A DNA stretch of 64,000 bases from Streptomyces sp. cf386 (lineage in GTDB: Bacteria; Actinomycetota; Actinomycetes; Streptomycetales; Streptomycetaceae): contig NZ_FNHV01000002.1 in NCBI RefSeq assembly GCF_900103585.1, positions 487,461 to 551,460 on the forward strand. The letters run 5' to 3'. Both the position numbers and the translations under genes were made by a program. Below the pieces are notes generated by a model that had not been told where the DNA came from, did not search any database, and saw nothing but the letters and a program-made list of their open reading frames with translations. The stretch's first letter is position 1, and the number at the start of each line of letters is the position of its first letter. Below are positions 8,669-17,091 of the stretch, piece by piece.

Positions 8669-9835
8669 TCAGGTCGGACCGACGGTGGGGGCGGGCGGGG
8701 TCCAGCGGCGGGTGCGGGGAACGGTGGAGGAGACGCCGTAGTCCCTTTTCAGCTGCTCCGGAATCGCGTAGTGCATGACGCGGCCGCGGGTGAGCGAGGA
8801 CAGTTCGAAGATCGTGGTGAGGTGACCGAGGCGGTCCAGGGCCCAGGCACCGAGGGGGAAGCGGTCCTCGATGGTCTCCAGGACGCCGAGCAGGGGCGGG
8901 ACGGCCTTGACGACGGTGTCCCAGGCGGTGCGCGGGACGTCCAGCCAGTCGGCGCAGGTGTCGCCGATGAGGTGGCGGATCAGGGCGGAGACGATCGGGT
9001 CGAACAAGGTGCCCGGGACGACTTCCTCGTACAGATCGATCAGTTGCCGGGTGAGATGGGCGCCTTCCTCGCTCGGCCCCATGTGCCGGGTCATGTACAG
9101 ATCCAGGAACTGGCGGGCGGACTCCAGGTCCTTGGGCGCCTGGCTCTGGTCGACGCCGAGCATGGCGCCGACCACCCGCCAGGCGTAGAAGTAAGCCTCC
9201 GCCCCGTCGACGCTCATGTGGATGTTCAGCCGGTGCAGGGAGTCCAGCACAAGCATCGAGAACAACATCTGACCGCCGATCATGTCCTCCTGACAGATCG
9301 GCACCCCCAGTCTGTCGACGTCCCAGCGGTTTTCCTGCTTGAGGTGGTGACGGATGGAAGCGTGCAGCAGGCGGACTTTCTGGGCGGCGGGAATGAAGCT
9401 GCTGCCTGCCTCGAACGCCCCAGGTTGCATGAGGTAGACGGTGAACTGCCCGGTCTCCGCCATCCGCTTGGAGGGGTACTTCAGCGAGTGTGTCGCCGAC
9501 AGCAGCTTCGCCACGTGCGGGACCACGTAGCAGGCGGGCATGGAGGCAAAGGACAGCGCTGTCGAGATGTGCACGTTGTTGTCGATGAAGAACAGCCTGG
9601 CCTTCTCCATCTCACCCCAGTCGACCCACGCCGGTGGCGCGCTGGTGGCCTGCAGGTATTCCCGCGCCACCTCGGGAAGACCGTCGGGCAGCGGTGCGCC
9701 GGCGGTCGACACGTAGCGCATCAGAGTGTTGAACTTTCCCACCTCCCCGCGCTCGAAGAGGGTGGCCACCGTCGCGTCGGCGAGTTCGTCACCGCTCAGC
9801 CGCAGCGCGTCCATCGACGCATCGGTGTAGGTCAT
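8669..9835 (-). CDS. DUF2236 oxygenase, latex-clearing/MpaB-like
   Basis: This 388-residue protein belongs to the oxygenase family that includes rubber oxygenase Lcp and MpaB, b-type haem enzymes that cleave C=C bonds in polyisoprene or prenyl side chains. The segment KVRLLHASIRHHLK, followed by GVPICQEDMIGG, matches the haem-ligand region (axial His in HASIR). There is no signal peptide, so unlike secreted Lcp it should act inside the cell. It lies in line after a polyprenyl diphosphate synthase gene, which suggests that an endogenous prenyl compound is the substrate. The start follows AAGGAGCTTG. Confidence 0.8.
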   Translation of the reverse strand: MTYTDASMDALRLSGDELADATVATLFERGEVGKFNTLMRYVSTAGAPLPDGLPEVAREYLQATSAPPAWVDWGEMEKARLFFIDNNVHISTALSFASMPACYVVPHVAKLLSATHSLKYPSKRMAETGQFTVYLMQPGAFEAGSSFIPAAQKVRLLHASIRHHLKQENRWDVDRLGVPICQEDMIGGQMLFSMLVLDSLHRLNIHMSVDGAEAYFYAWRVVGAMLGVDQSQAPKDLESARQFLDLYMTRHMGPSEEGAHLTRQLIDLYEEVVPGTLFDPIVSALIRHLIGDTCADWLDVPRTAWDTVVKAVPPLLGVLETIEDRFPLGAWALDRLGHLTTIFELSSLTRGRVMHYAIPEQLKRDYGVSSTVPRTRRWTPPAPTVGPT

Positions 9836-9865
9836 CACAAGCTCCTTGTCTCGAGCGGAACATGC

Positions 9866-9932
9866 GGGCCGAACAGGCCCCGGGCCGAACAGGCCCCGGG
9901 CGGGGCGCACCGGGCGGCGCGCACCGGGCGGC
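9866..9932. repeat. Two adjacent perfect tandem duplications (16 bp x2, 14 bp x2)
   Basis: GGGCCGAACAGGCCCC occurs at 9866-9881 and 9882-9897; GCGCACCGGGCGGC at 9905-9918 and 9919-9932. They fill the gap between the prenyl synthase stop and the oxygenase start. The first unit is itself a hairpin (GGGCC/GGCCC). Confidence 0.85.
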
Positions 9933-9962
9933 GCGCTCCGTGCAGGGTGCCCTCCGCCGAAG

Positions 9963-11015
9963 TCAGTGCCGGCGTACGGCTGCGGAAAGCGCCAGGCCGG
10001 TCAGGGCCCGTGAGGCATGTGCCGGGATATCCATGTCGTCCAGAGCGCGGGTGGCTTCCTCAACCCGTGCACCGATCATCTGCTCGATCCGGTCGGGTGC
10101 CTTCAGCCGGCTCATCACCGCGCGTACGGCTTCCAGGCCGTCCTCCCCCAGATCGCGCCGGCCCAGCAGCGTGCGCAGCTGCTCCCGCTCGGCCTCGTCG
10201 GCCAATCGCCAGGTCTCCGCCAGCAGGGTGGTGGGCCGGTGTGCGCGCAGGTCGTCCATGTTGGTCTTGCCGGTCAGCGCCGGATCCCCGAACAGACCGA
10301 GCAGATCGTCACGCAGCTGGAACGCCTCGCCCAGCGGCAGCCCGTAGCAGGAGTAGCCCTCCCGCAGCCGCTGCCCCGCGCCGGCCAGCGCACCGCCGAT
10401 CAGTAAGGGCTGCTCGACGGTGTACTTCGCGGTCTTGTACCGGATCACCTTCAGCGACTCCGCCGTGTCCGGCTCCGCACCCGTGCGCAGCAGCTCCAGG
10501 CACTCACCCGCGATCAGCTCCCGGGCCAAGGCCGCCCACAGGGGACGGGCTCGGGCCAGGTAGGCCGCGGGCAAGCCACTGGTGGCGAACAGCTGACCGG
10601 CCAGGGACATCAGCAGATCCCCCACCAGCATCGCCAGCGACCTGGCCGCGGTCGTGGCACGGGGGCGACGACGCAGCGCGGCTCGCAGGGCGACATGTGC
10701 GGTGGGCCGGCCGTGCCGCAAAGGGCTGTCGTCGATGATGTCGTCGTGCACGACCGCGGCGGCGTGTACCAGTTCCATGGAAGCCGCCGCCCGCACCAGA
10801 GCGTCGCTGTCAGGCTGACCGGCGGCCCGCCAGCCCCAGTAGCAGAACGCCGCCCTCAGCCGCTTGCCATGCGCCACGGCAACCTCGACCTGCTCGGCCA
10901 CCGGGCCCAAGTCAGCGTCGATCGCCAGCAGTTGATCCGCCTCGTGCGCCACGAACCGGCTCAGCACCTCATCGACGCGGGACTTGAACACGGCCGCCTC
11001 ATACCGGTCATCCAC
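9963..11015 (-). CDS. Polyprenyl diphosphate synthase
   Basis: This trans-prenyltransferase of about 350 residues condenses isopentenyl diphosphate onto allylic primers. The first Asp-rich motif is VHDDIIDDSPLRHGRPTAH (about residues 88-106) and the second is FQLRDDLLGLFGD (about 232-244). Both are intact, so the enzyme should be active; chain length (GGPP or other) cannot be assigned safely. The GTG start overlaps the end of the small upstream gene, implying coupling. No terpene cyclase or carotenoid gene is adjacent. The oxygenase downstream is the likely pathway partner. Confidence 0.9.
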   Translation of the reverse strand: MDDRYEAAVFKSRVDEVLSRFVAHEADQLLAIDADLGPVAEQVEVAVAHGKRLRAAFCYWGWRAAGQPDSDALVRAAASMELVHAAAVVHDDIIDDSPLRHGRPTAHVALRAALRRRPRATTAARSLAMLVGDLLMSLAGQLFATSGLPAAYLARARPLWAALARELIAGECLELLRTGAEPDTAESLKVIRYKTAKYTVEQPLLIGGALAGAGQRLREGYSCYGLPLGEAFQLRDDLLGLFGDPALTGKTNMDDLRAHRPTTLLAETWRLADEAEREQLRTLLGRRDLGEDGLEAVRAVMSRLKAPDRIEQMIGARVEEATRALDDMDIPAHASRALTGLALSAAVRRH

Positions 11016-11286
11016 AGTCGGCAGCCCGCCGCTCCAGGACCTTCCGGGCGAGGACCTCCAGATGGGCAGGCGGCACCGCCGCGTACCGGTCCAGCGCAAG
11101 CTGCCCGCGAGCCTTCACATCCCGCTCCGCGTCAGCCGCCAGCTCGGCCACGTCCGAGCGACGCAGCAACCCCCGCACGGTGCCGGTGGCCGAACCGAGA
11201 GCGCTCACCGCCAGGTCGGCAAGGCCCGCCACCAACAGCACCGCCTGCTCGGCCGCATCCCCGCCACGCCCGGCCCCTTGAGTCAC
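11008..11286 (-). CDS. Small hypothetical protein upstream of polyprenyl synthase
   Basis: This 92-residue protein is alanine-rich and mostly helical, with no signal peptide or catalytic motif visible. Its stop overlaps the polyprenyl synthase start by 8 bp, so it is probably the first gene of the small-protein, synthase, oxygenase operon. The function is not recognised; an accessory or membrane-associating role is possible. Confidence 0.65.
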   Translation of the reverse strand: MTQGAGRGGDAAEQAVLLVAGLADLAVSALGSATGTVRGLLRRSDVAELAADAERDVKARGQLALDRYAAVPPAHLEVLARKVLERRAADCG

Positions 11287-11465
11287 GCCGTCCCCCTACC
11301 CACACCAACCGGTCAACTGAGGTGGAGCGGTCACACGCCACCGCTCACAGCGTCGCGTCCCCCCGACGGGAAGCGAGGAACAACTCACCATCGGGTGATC
11401 GAATCGAAGGTGTGTACGCATCTCCCGTCCCGCGTAGCCGGGGCACGACCTTGATGCCTTGGGCG

Positions 11466-11497
11466 GGCCGGCAGACGGTTTGGCCGGCAGACGGTTT
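11466..11497. repeat. 16-bp perfect tandem duplication
   Basis: GGCCGGCAGACGGTTT occurs twice back to back just beyond the HNH relic stop. Together with the repeats near 393, 5123, 5201, 9866 and 9905 it shows that island A is rich in recent short duplications. Confidence 0.8.
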
Positions 11498-11793
11498 CAA
11501 GCAGTCGCAGCGGGGCGCGGCTCGCCGTGGAACACCTGACGGGCATGCCAGTCGCGGTGGGCGGACGCCACAGGGCGTGTGCCGGGCTGCGGACCGACGA
11601 GCGGGCGGCCCGCGAGGGCTATGACGTGCTCGCGGGCCGCGGGGCTGTGGCCGACGAAGCGCTGCGAGACCAGGATCCGGTGACCGTCTCCCACACCGAG
11701 GACGCCCTTGTCGAAGAGCTTGTGGTGGAGCGAGCACAGGCACAGCCCGTCCTCGATGTCGTCGGAGCCGCCGAACGCCCACTCTTCCCCACC
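11497..11793 (-). pseudogene. HNH endonuclease C-terminal relic (McrA/sulphur-recognising type)
   Basis: About 95 codons remain of an HNH nuclease C-terminus. The visible pieces are GEEWAFGGSDDIEDGLCLC, then SLHHKLFDKGVLGV and a tail ending DWHARQVFH. This pattern (GG.D...NGL.LC.LHHKLFD) is typical of the HNH half of type IV enzymes that cut phosphorothioated or modified DNA. The N-terminal binding domain is absent and the frame is lost upstream of about 11,793. The rest of 11,287-12,050 has no credible gene. Confidence 0.65.
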
Positions 11794-12051
11794 ACGGCCC
11801 GAGCCTTGGAGCAGCGCAACGACATGCTGCGCAATCTCAGCGCCATGCCCTCAGCGGTGGGACGACCGGCCCTTCTGCCCTCACCCTGCCCGAATTCATG
11901 CCCATGACGTGATCCCGGGCACGCGCCCCGACGACGGGCGTCGCCTCCGGTCGGGGCCTGCGGTCCCGGAACCGGCGCTGGTGACGGTGGGTGCGCTGAG
12001 TCTGATCGGCTGCGCAGTATGGGATTCGACGGGGCGGCGATGCCTTCTGGT

Positions 12052-12621
12052 TGCAGAACGCCCCATATCTGATCGTCTCCGTGAGCAAGCGGCACCGCGC
12101 CCAGCAGGACAAGGACCGCGAGGAGCGGGGGAGCGCCTGGGCGGAGACGGGGCGCGTCTTCACCCAGGAGAACGGCGAGATGCTCCATCCCGCCAACGTC
12201 ACGCGGCGGTTCATCGAGCTGTACGAGGAGATCGGCCTCCCACCCGGTCCCGCTCCACGACCTCCGCCACGGCGCGGCGACCCTCGCCCACGCGGCCGGG
12301 GCCGACCTGAAGGACATCCAGGAGATGCTCGGCCACTCCTCGATCACCATCGCGGCCGACACGTACACGAGCCTGTTCCCCGAGGCCGACCTCGCCATCG
12401 CCGAGGCCGCAGCCAGGCTTGTATCGCGCGCCCGCGCCACCTCAGAGAACACCGCTCCCACAGAGGAGCCAGAGCCCGCCGACGCGGAGAAGGCCGACGC
12501 GGAGTCCGTGCCGAACGGTGCTGATCCGTTGGGAGACATTCGGGAGATCAACTCCCCGTCCGCTCACGCAAACGGCCCCGGACGAGGAGTCCGAGGCCGA
12601 TTAGAAGCCCTCCCCGGGTAG
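12052..12621 (+). pseudogene. Tyrosine integrase relic of island A (C-terminal part, frameshifted)
   Basis: Only the last third of a phage-type integrase remains. It reads VFTQENGEMLHPANVTRRF, then shifts frame near 12,243-12,252 (one extra base after GLPP), then continues LHDLRHGAATLAHAAG, EMLGHSSITIAADTYTSLF, including the catalytic HxxR, GH and Tyr. The N-terminal DNA-binding part is missing. It ends 30 bp before the att copy at 12,651, the usual position of an integrase gene at the end of its element. A second relic of the same lineage sits at 27,050-27,456. Confidence 0.85.
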
Positions 12622-12650
12622 AAATCCCAGGTCAGAACGGTAACGCGTTG

Positions 12651-12692
12651 TGCCCCCGGCAGGATTCGAACCTGCGACACCCGCTTTAGGAG
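12651..12692 (-). repeat. att copy 2: 3' half of tRNA-Arg(CCU)
   Basis: An exact 42-bp copy of the tRNA-Arg 3' half, marking the boundary between islands A and B. Confidence 0.92.
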
Positions 12693-12815
12693 TTTTCCCT
12701 GGGCGGGGCTGTGACCTGCAGAAATGTCGACCATGGTGTGTCTGGCCTGGGAAAGCACCCCTCTGTAGTCCTCGTGGGTTCACGGGGTTTCCCGGCCTCA
12801 TGTGTGCTGAACCCG
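12693..12815. repeat. att-flanking arm shared with 27,608-27,730
   Basis: About 120 bp after this att copy align with the sequence after the 27,566 copy. Shared runs include GGGCTGTGACCTGC, GTTCACGGGGTTTCC and GGCCTCATGTGTGC. This is likely the conserved left-end arm of a family of elements, and it may hold integrase or excisionase arm sites. Confidence 0.7.
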
Positions 12816-12866
12816 TTCTGCCCGTGCGCCGTCGGCAGAGGGAGGAAGCGTCCCCTGTTCTCGGGA

Positions 12867-13538
12867 TCACGCGGGAGGGGTCGGCTGGACGAGTCCCGTC
12901 TGGTAAGCGATGACCACGAGTTGGGCGCGGTCGCGGGCGCCGAGCTTGGTGATGGCTCGCTGGATGTGCGTGCGGACGGTCAGCACGCTGAGGAAGAGTG
13001 TCTCGGCGTTGGACTTGCCCTCGGCTGCCAAGGCCGTCACCTCACGTTCGCGGGGCGTCAGGTCCTGCAGGCGTTCCGGTGGCGCCAGGAGGGTGTCTTG
13101 TGCCCCGGGTGTGGTGAGGAAGCGGGTGATGAAGGCGCGGGTGGCTCCGGGTGACAGGAGTGCCTCGCCGGATGCGACGGTGCGGATGCCGGCCAGGAGG
13201 GCATCGGTGGTGACGTACTTGCCGAGGAAGCCGCTTGCGCCTGCGCGCAGCGCCTTGGCCACGTACTCGTAGGTCTCGAACATGATGAGGATGAGGATGC
13301 GGGTGCCGGCCAGGTCGGGGTCGTCGCAGATGGTTGTAGTGGCGGCGAGGCCGTCGGTGCCGGGCATGCGGATATCCATGAGGACGACGTCGGGGTGGTG
13401 GGTCTGGACGAGTTCCACCGCTTCCTGGCCGTTGGTGGCCTCGCCCACCACTTGCATGTCTGCGCAGGAGTCGATCAGGAGCCGGAACGTGCCTCGCAGC
13501 AGGGCCTGGTCGTCGGCGAGCAGGACGCGGATGGTCAC
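12867..13538 (-). CDS. NarL/LuxR-type response regulator
   Basis: This 223-residue two-component regulator has a receiver domain with acidic pocket ADD and phospho-acceptor Asp in VVLMDIRMPG (about residue 54), and a LuxR-type helix-turn-helix (LTPREREVTALAAEGKSNAE, about 155-205). It normally binds DNA after phosphorylation by a NarX/DesK-type kinase. The partner kinase gene directly upstream is broken, so the regulator is either orphaned or uses another kinase. Its start overlaps the kinase stop by 4 bp. Confidence 0.9.
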   Translation of the reverse strand: MTIRVLLADDQALLRGTFRLLIDSCADMQVVGEATNGQEAVELVQTHHPDVVLMDIRMPGTDGLAATTTICDDPDLAGTRILILIMFETYEYVAKALRAGASGFLGKYVTTDALLAGIRTVASGEALLSPGATRAFITRFLTTPGAQDTLLAPPERLQDLTPREREVTALAAEGKSNAETLFLSVLTVRTHIQRAITKLGARDRAQLVVIAYQTGLVQPTPPA

Positions 13539-13925
13539 GGCATGGCCTTTTGCGGTTGTGCCAGGAGTTCGTCCTGAGCGTGGGTGTGGAGCGGCAGTGC
13601 GGTGGTGACTTCGAAGCCGCCTTGGGGGCGGGGCCGGCCCGCAGTTCGCCGCCGACGGAGTGGGCGCGTTCGCGCATGCCCATCAGGCCGTAGCCGCCGC
13701 CCGGGACCGCCGGCACGGTGGCGTTGCCGTCGTTGGTGACGTTGATGAGCAGCCGGGAGCCGAAGTAGGTGAGCCGGATGTGGGCCGCGTGGCCGGCTGT
13801 GTGTTTGGTGGCGTTGGTGAGGGCTTCCTGAATGATCCGGTACGCCGTCAGGTCCACACCCGGTGACAGGGGGCAGGGATCCCCATCGGTGGTGACGGTG
13901 ACGTCGATAATCTCTGCGTCGCGCC
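13535..13925 (-). pseudogene. Sensor histidine kinase C-terminal relic
   Basis: The ATPase end of a HisKA_3-type kinase is visible: VDLTAYRIIQEALTNATKHT (N box), then GGGYGLMGMRERAHSVGGEL (G box), then a frameshift near 13,630 and a tail ending LPLHTHAQDELL. The N-terminal sensor and dimerisation segments are absent, and the remaining 5' part abuts the divergent BrkB-like gene. It cannot encode a working kinase. It was the natural partner of the response regulator just downstream. Confidence 0.8.
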
Positions 13926-13964
13926 CTCGCGCGGTGACCGTATCGACCGTGGTAGTCGACAGGC

Positions 13965-14798
13965 ATGCCGATGAAGCCTTCCGGTGCCGTGGACCGTTCG
14001 TCTTGGTTCGGGCAACTGCGCCATGTGATCAGTCGTTCGCCAGTCGGGCGCGGATGGCGGCGGAGCAGGGACATCGAGCTGTGGTCGCGTTCGCTGGGCT
14101 TTGCCGCGCTGGGGTTTCTCACGCTGGTGCCGCTGCTGATCATTGTCTCCTCTGCCGATCCCGAGCACGGGCGGGGGTTCGCGCAGTGGCTGGGGGAGGG
14201 GCTCGGCGTGTCGAGGGCATCCAGGCGGCAGGTCGAGCAGTTGTTCATCCCGCCCGGCCAGGCACTGCGGACCACGACCGCTTTCGGTCTCGCCGCCCTT
14301 GCCGTGTTCGGTCTGACCTTCGGGGCGGCGGTGCAGACCGGCTACGAGAAGGTCTGGGACCTGCCCCCGGCCCGCTGGTGGGCCAGATGGCGGCATGTGG
14401 TGTGGCTCGGCATCCTCACCGGATACCTCTTCGTCTTCGGCACCACCACGCTGCGCCGCGAACCCCTGGCCGGTGGGGCCGTGGCCTCGCTGAGCGCCGT
14501 GCTGTTCCTGTGGTGGTCCCAGCGCCTGCTGCTCGGCGGGAGGATCCGCTGGCACGCCCTGCTGCCCGGCGCCGTGGCCACCGCGATCGGGCTGCTCGGC
14601 CTGAGGATCTTCTCCCGGCTCGTCTTCTCGCCGTTGATCGGATCCAACGCCGTCACCTACGGCCCCGTCGGAACCGTCCTGGTCATCCAGTCCTGGCTGG
14701 TCGGCGTGGGTGTCGTCGTCTTCGGCGGTGCACTGGTCGGCCGACTGCTGTACGAGGAACTCCCACGCATGGCGCACGCTCTGAAACGGCGTAAGTGA
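13965..14798 (+). CDS. YihY/BrkB-like inner membrane protein
   Basis: This 277-residue integral membrane protein has about six hydrophobic segments. It begins with the family-typical region SRDIELWSRSLGFAALGFLT before the first helix. YihY/BrkB proteins have no agreed biochemical role. The gene is divergent from the broken kinase and replaces its 5' part, so it may have arrived by the event that truncated the kinase. It ends GTAAGTGA with no partner gene directly downstream. Confidence 0.8.
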   Translation: MPMKPSGAVDRSSWFGQLRHVISRSPVGRGWRRSRDIELWSRSLGFAALGFLTLVPLLIIVSSADPEHGRGFAQWLGEGLGVSRASRRQVEQLFIPPGQALRTTTAFGLAALAVFGLTFGAAVQTGYEKVWDLPPARWWARWRHVVWLGILTGYLFVFGTTTLRREPLAGGAVASLSAVLFLWWSQRLLLGGRIRWHALLPGAVATAIGLLGLRIFSRLVFSPLIGSNAVTYGPVGTVLVIQSWLVGVGVVVFGGALVGRLLYEELPRMAHALKRRK

Positions 14799-14869
14799 GA
14801 TGCGGCCCTGCAACTGGTCATTTCGTCTGGGCCGTGAGTTCGTCAAAGCTGCCCAGCTCTGGTTCCTCC

Positions 14870-15019
14870 TCATGGGGCTGCCGCGTGCAGGCTTCCAAAG
14901 CCCTGGACGTAGTCGGCGTGGTGGACGGACAGGGCGGCGATCCGGTTCTCGAACTGCTCCGGGAGGGAACCGTGCTGCTTGAACGCGCTCACCGAGTTCC
15001 TGTTCGGCTGTCCGGACAT
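14870..15019 (-). CDS. Possible small ORF or gene fragment
   Basis: This 49-codon frame contains a protein-like stretch (LPEQFENRIAALSVHHADYV) with Streptomyces-like third-position GC, but there is no clear ribosome site and no family is recognised. It may be the remains of a longer gene. The rest of 14,799-15,166 shows nothing else that can be supported. Confidence 0.25.
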   Translation of the reverse strand: MSGQPNRNSVSAFKQHGSLPEQFENRIAALSVHHADYVQGFGSLHAAAP

Positions 15020-15166
15020 CACCCTCGTGGCGGGCGACGGCACGGGCGTACTCCGGCCCGAAGCACCGCTTCAATCCACCACCGCCCTGCACTCGTTCAT
15101 GTCCTGAGCGTTGAGGACGGCCGGGTGGTGTCCGCGCCACGCGGGCGCCACCCGGGGCGTTCGTGG

Positions 15167-15340
15167 TCAGCGCCTGAAAGCGTCCTTGGCCTTGTCGCCG
15201 GCCTGCTTCAGGCTTCCGGACACCCGATCGGTCCTGCCTTCGCGCTGCAGTCGCCGATTGCGGCTGGTCCGGCCGATGCGTTCGGTGATCCGGCCCTTGA
15301 ATTCCTGTGTCTTGTGCTTGATCGCCTGTCCGATGCTCAT
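15167..15340 (-). CDS. CsbD family stress protein
   Basis: This 57-residue protein has the CsbD pattern: an N-terminal IGQAIKHKTQEFKGRITERI and the repeat GSLKQAGDKAKDAF. CsbD proteins are small, hydrophilic and induced by general stress in many bacteria; their biochemical role is unknown. It starts at ATG after GCGGAGGACAGTC. A close paralog lies at 21,414-21,605 in the same island, differing mainly in the N-terminus. Confidence 0.85.
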   Translation of the reverse strand: MSIGQAIKHKTQEFKGRITERIGRTSRNRRLQREGRTDRVSGSLKQAGDKAKDAFRR

Positions 15341-15427
15341 GACTGTCCTCCGCGTGTCCGCTGGATGGGCTCCCGCGCGTGATCGCCGTACAGGCGGTCG
15401 TGTCCGCGGGGGATGGGCGTGGATGGA

Positions 15428-15547
15428 CTACCTGCGGCTGCGGCTGTACCGGCGCCGGCCACCGCTGTGTCCGCGTACGGCGAAGCCGACGATCCAGAGG
15501 ACCGCCAGGACCACCAGGGTCACCAGAAGGAGAAGAATCCAGAACAT
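15428..15547 (-). CDS. Small single-pass membrane protein
   Basis: This 39-residue peptide consists of one hydrophobic helix (MFWILLLLVTLVVLAVLW) followed by a short basic tail (GGRRRYSRSRR). It resembles the very small hydrophobic proteins often found near CsbD and other stress genes. The start codon follows GGAGGCCCGGCA. Confidence 0.6.
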   Translation of the reverse strand: MFWILLLLVTLVVLAVLWIVGFAVRGHSGGRRRYSRSRR

Positions 15548-15664
15548 TGCCGGGCCTCCAGAACGCGGGGATTTCCTTGATTCCGCGGGGTCCGGGCGAA
15601 GCGGGAAGGTGCAATGCTGCGGCCGAATAATCCGGAGTGGCATTGCCCTACGCCGTGCTGCCAG

Positions 15665-15877
15665 TCAACGCCCGGCAACCTCCCTTGTCAACGAAGAGTC
15701 GACATGGGGGAGTTGTGGGAGCCGGGCAGGAGCCGCCGGGGTGAACTGAGCCTCGGCGGGTGCTTCGGCCGGCTCGGTCGGCGGCGTCGGCAGGATGTGG
15801 TCCTCCCACCAGGACAGGGCCATCACGGTGGCGAGCAGGACGAAGGGGGTCGAAGCGGGAACGATCAGCGCGTACAT
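15665..15877 (-). CDS. Small membrane protein
   Basis: This 70-residue protein has one N-terminal membrane helix (MYALIVPASTPFVLLATVMA) and a Pro/Ala-rich, probably disordered tail. The family is recognisable among Streptomyces small proteins, but the function is unknown. It lies among other stress-associated small genes of island B. Confidence 0.6.
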   Translation of the reverse strand: MYALIVPASTPFVLLATVMALSWWEDHILPTPPTEPAEAPAEAQFTPAAPARLPQLPHVDSSLTREVAGR

Positions 15878-16262
15878 GTGTACCGCCTGGTGTGGGATGC
15901 GTGCGACGCGGCGGCCACCAGATCGGTGCCCGCTCGGGGCGCATTGGGGCGCGACCGGGATCGCGTGACGATGAGCGCGTACGGGAACGGCCTCGCTCGT
16001 GACGCGGCGGGTTCCGGCACCGATGCGCAGGGTGCGCCCCCCCCTGGGGAGCGCGCTGGCGGTGCGACGCTGCCGGGGGCAGGGGCGGCATGTCGCACGC
16101 TAGCCCTCGCAGCGGTTCCCCGACAGGCGTCAAGCAGCCATCTGTGCCGCGCGGGCCTCGCTCACGTCGCACGGTATCCACAACCTCTGGACAGGGCTAC
16201 GCTGTGGGTGAGGCCCCAGTCCCCGGTATGGATGCGGTATCACGCTCCCGGGGAGGCCCACC

Positions 16263-16541
16263 GTGCTCGTCCTGCTCCTCATCCTCATCGCGGTCCTGTT
16301 CGGCTTCGGTTTCCTCGATCCCATCTGGTGGGTGGCCGCGGCTGTGCTCGTCTACGCCGCCACCCACCGCGGCCGCGATCGCGGCGGAGGCCGGAGCCGT
16401 AGCGGCAGTTCCGATCTCGGGGACTACCGGGACTACCAGGAACGCCGGAATCGCCAGGAACGCTGGGACCGTCGCTACAGCCGTCAGAACCGGGCGCGTT
16501 GGCGGCGGGAGGACCGTCGGGACCGCGAACGCCGCGGGTGA
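16263..16541 (+). CDS. Small membrane protein with basic tail
   Basis: This 92-residue protein starts with a hydrophobic hairpin (about residues 1-35) followed by a highly charged Arg/Asp-rich tail. The GTG start follows GGGAGGCCCACC. The function is not recognised; the tail could bind nucleic acid or an acidic partner. Confidence 0.6.
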   Translation: MLVLLLILIAVLFGFGFLDPIWWVAAAVLVYAATHRGRDRGGGRSRSGSSDLGDYRDYQERRNRQERWDRRYSRQNRARWRREDRRDRERRG

Positions 16542-16694
16542 CCCATGAAGTGGCCGGGTAGCCACGGGTTCCGGTACGGCTACAGCCAGGCCCGACGCGT
16601 CGAGACAGTCGAGAGATGAGGCGGCGATCTCACCCGGACAACCACGGGTGCGACTCACAACCGCACAGGCTCGTCATCCAGGTGAGGAGAGGTC

Positions 16695-17051
16695 ATGATT
16701 CACGCAGCCGACGTCCGAGAGTGGCGCAACCGCGATGTCGTCGACACCGAGTCGCGCAAGATCGGTGTCCTGGAGGCGGTCTATGTGGACACCACCACCG
16801 ATGAGCCGGCCATGGCCACGGTACGGACCGGACTGCCCACCCGGCATCGTCTTGTCTTCGTCCCGCTTGCGGACGCGATCGCCGGACCGGGTTATCTCAG
16901 GGTCGGTTATGTCAGAACGCTGGTGAAGCAGGCCCCTTCGATCGGCACCGACGATGTGCTGCCCGCCGAGCAGGAGGAAGCGGTCTTCAAGCACTACGGA
17001 CTGCCCTACGAGCCTGGTGCGGCCGGCGAACGGCAACTGGCGCGTCGCTGA
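16695..17051 (+). CDS. PRC-barrel domain protein
   Basis: This 118-residue cytoplasmic protein has an N-terminal PRC-barrel (about 1-85: WRNRDVVDTESRKIGVLEAV, then VFVPLADA). PRC-barrel proteins act in photosynthesis, RNA processing or stress in different bacteria; in Streptomyces such stand-alone forms sit in stress islands and have no assigned role. A very strong ribosome site (GGTGAGGAGAGG) precedes the ATG, suggesting high expression. Confidence 0.85.
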   Translation: MIHAADVREWRNRDVVDTESRKIGVLEAVYVDTTTDEPAMATVRTGLPTRHRLVFVPLADAIAGPGYLRVGYVRTLVKQAPSIGTDDVLPAEQEEAVFKHYGLPYEPGAAGERQLARR

Positions 17052-17091
17052 CGATCTATGGACTGGATGACAGCCCTGTGAGGTGAGGACC

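Noticed and set aside
14870..15019. Confident gene between the BrkB-like and CsbD genes
   Set aside because: No ribosome site and no family; kept only as a possible fragment.
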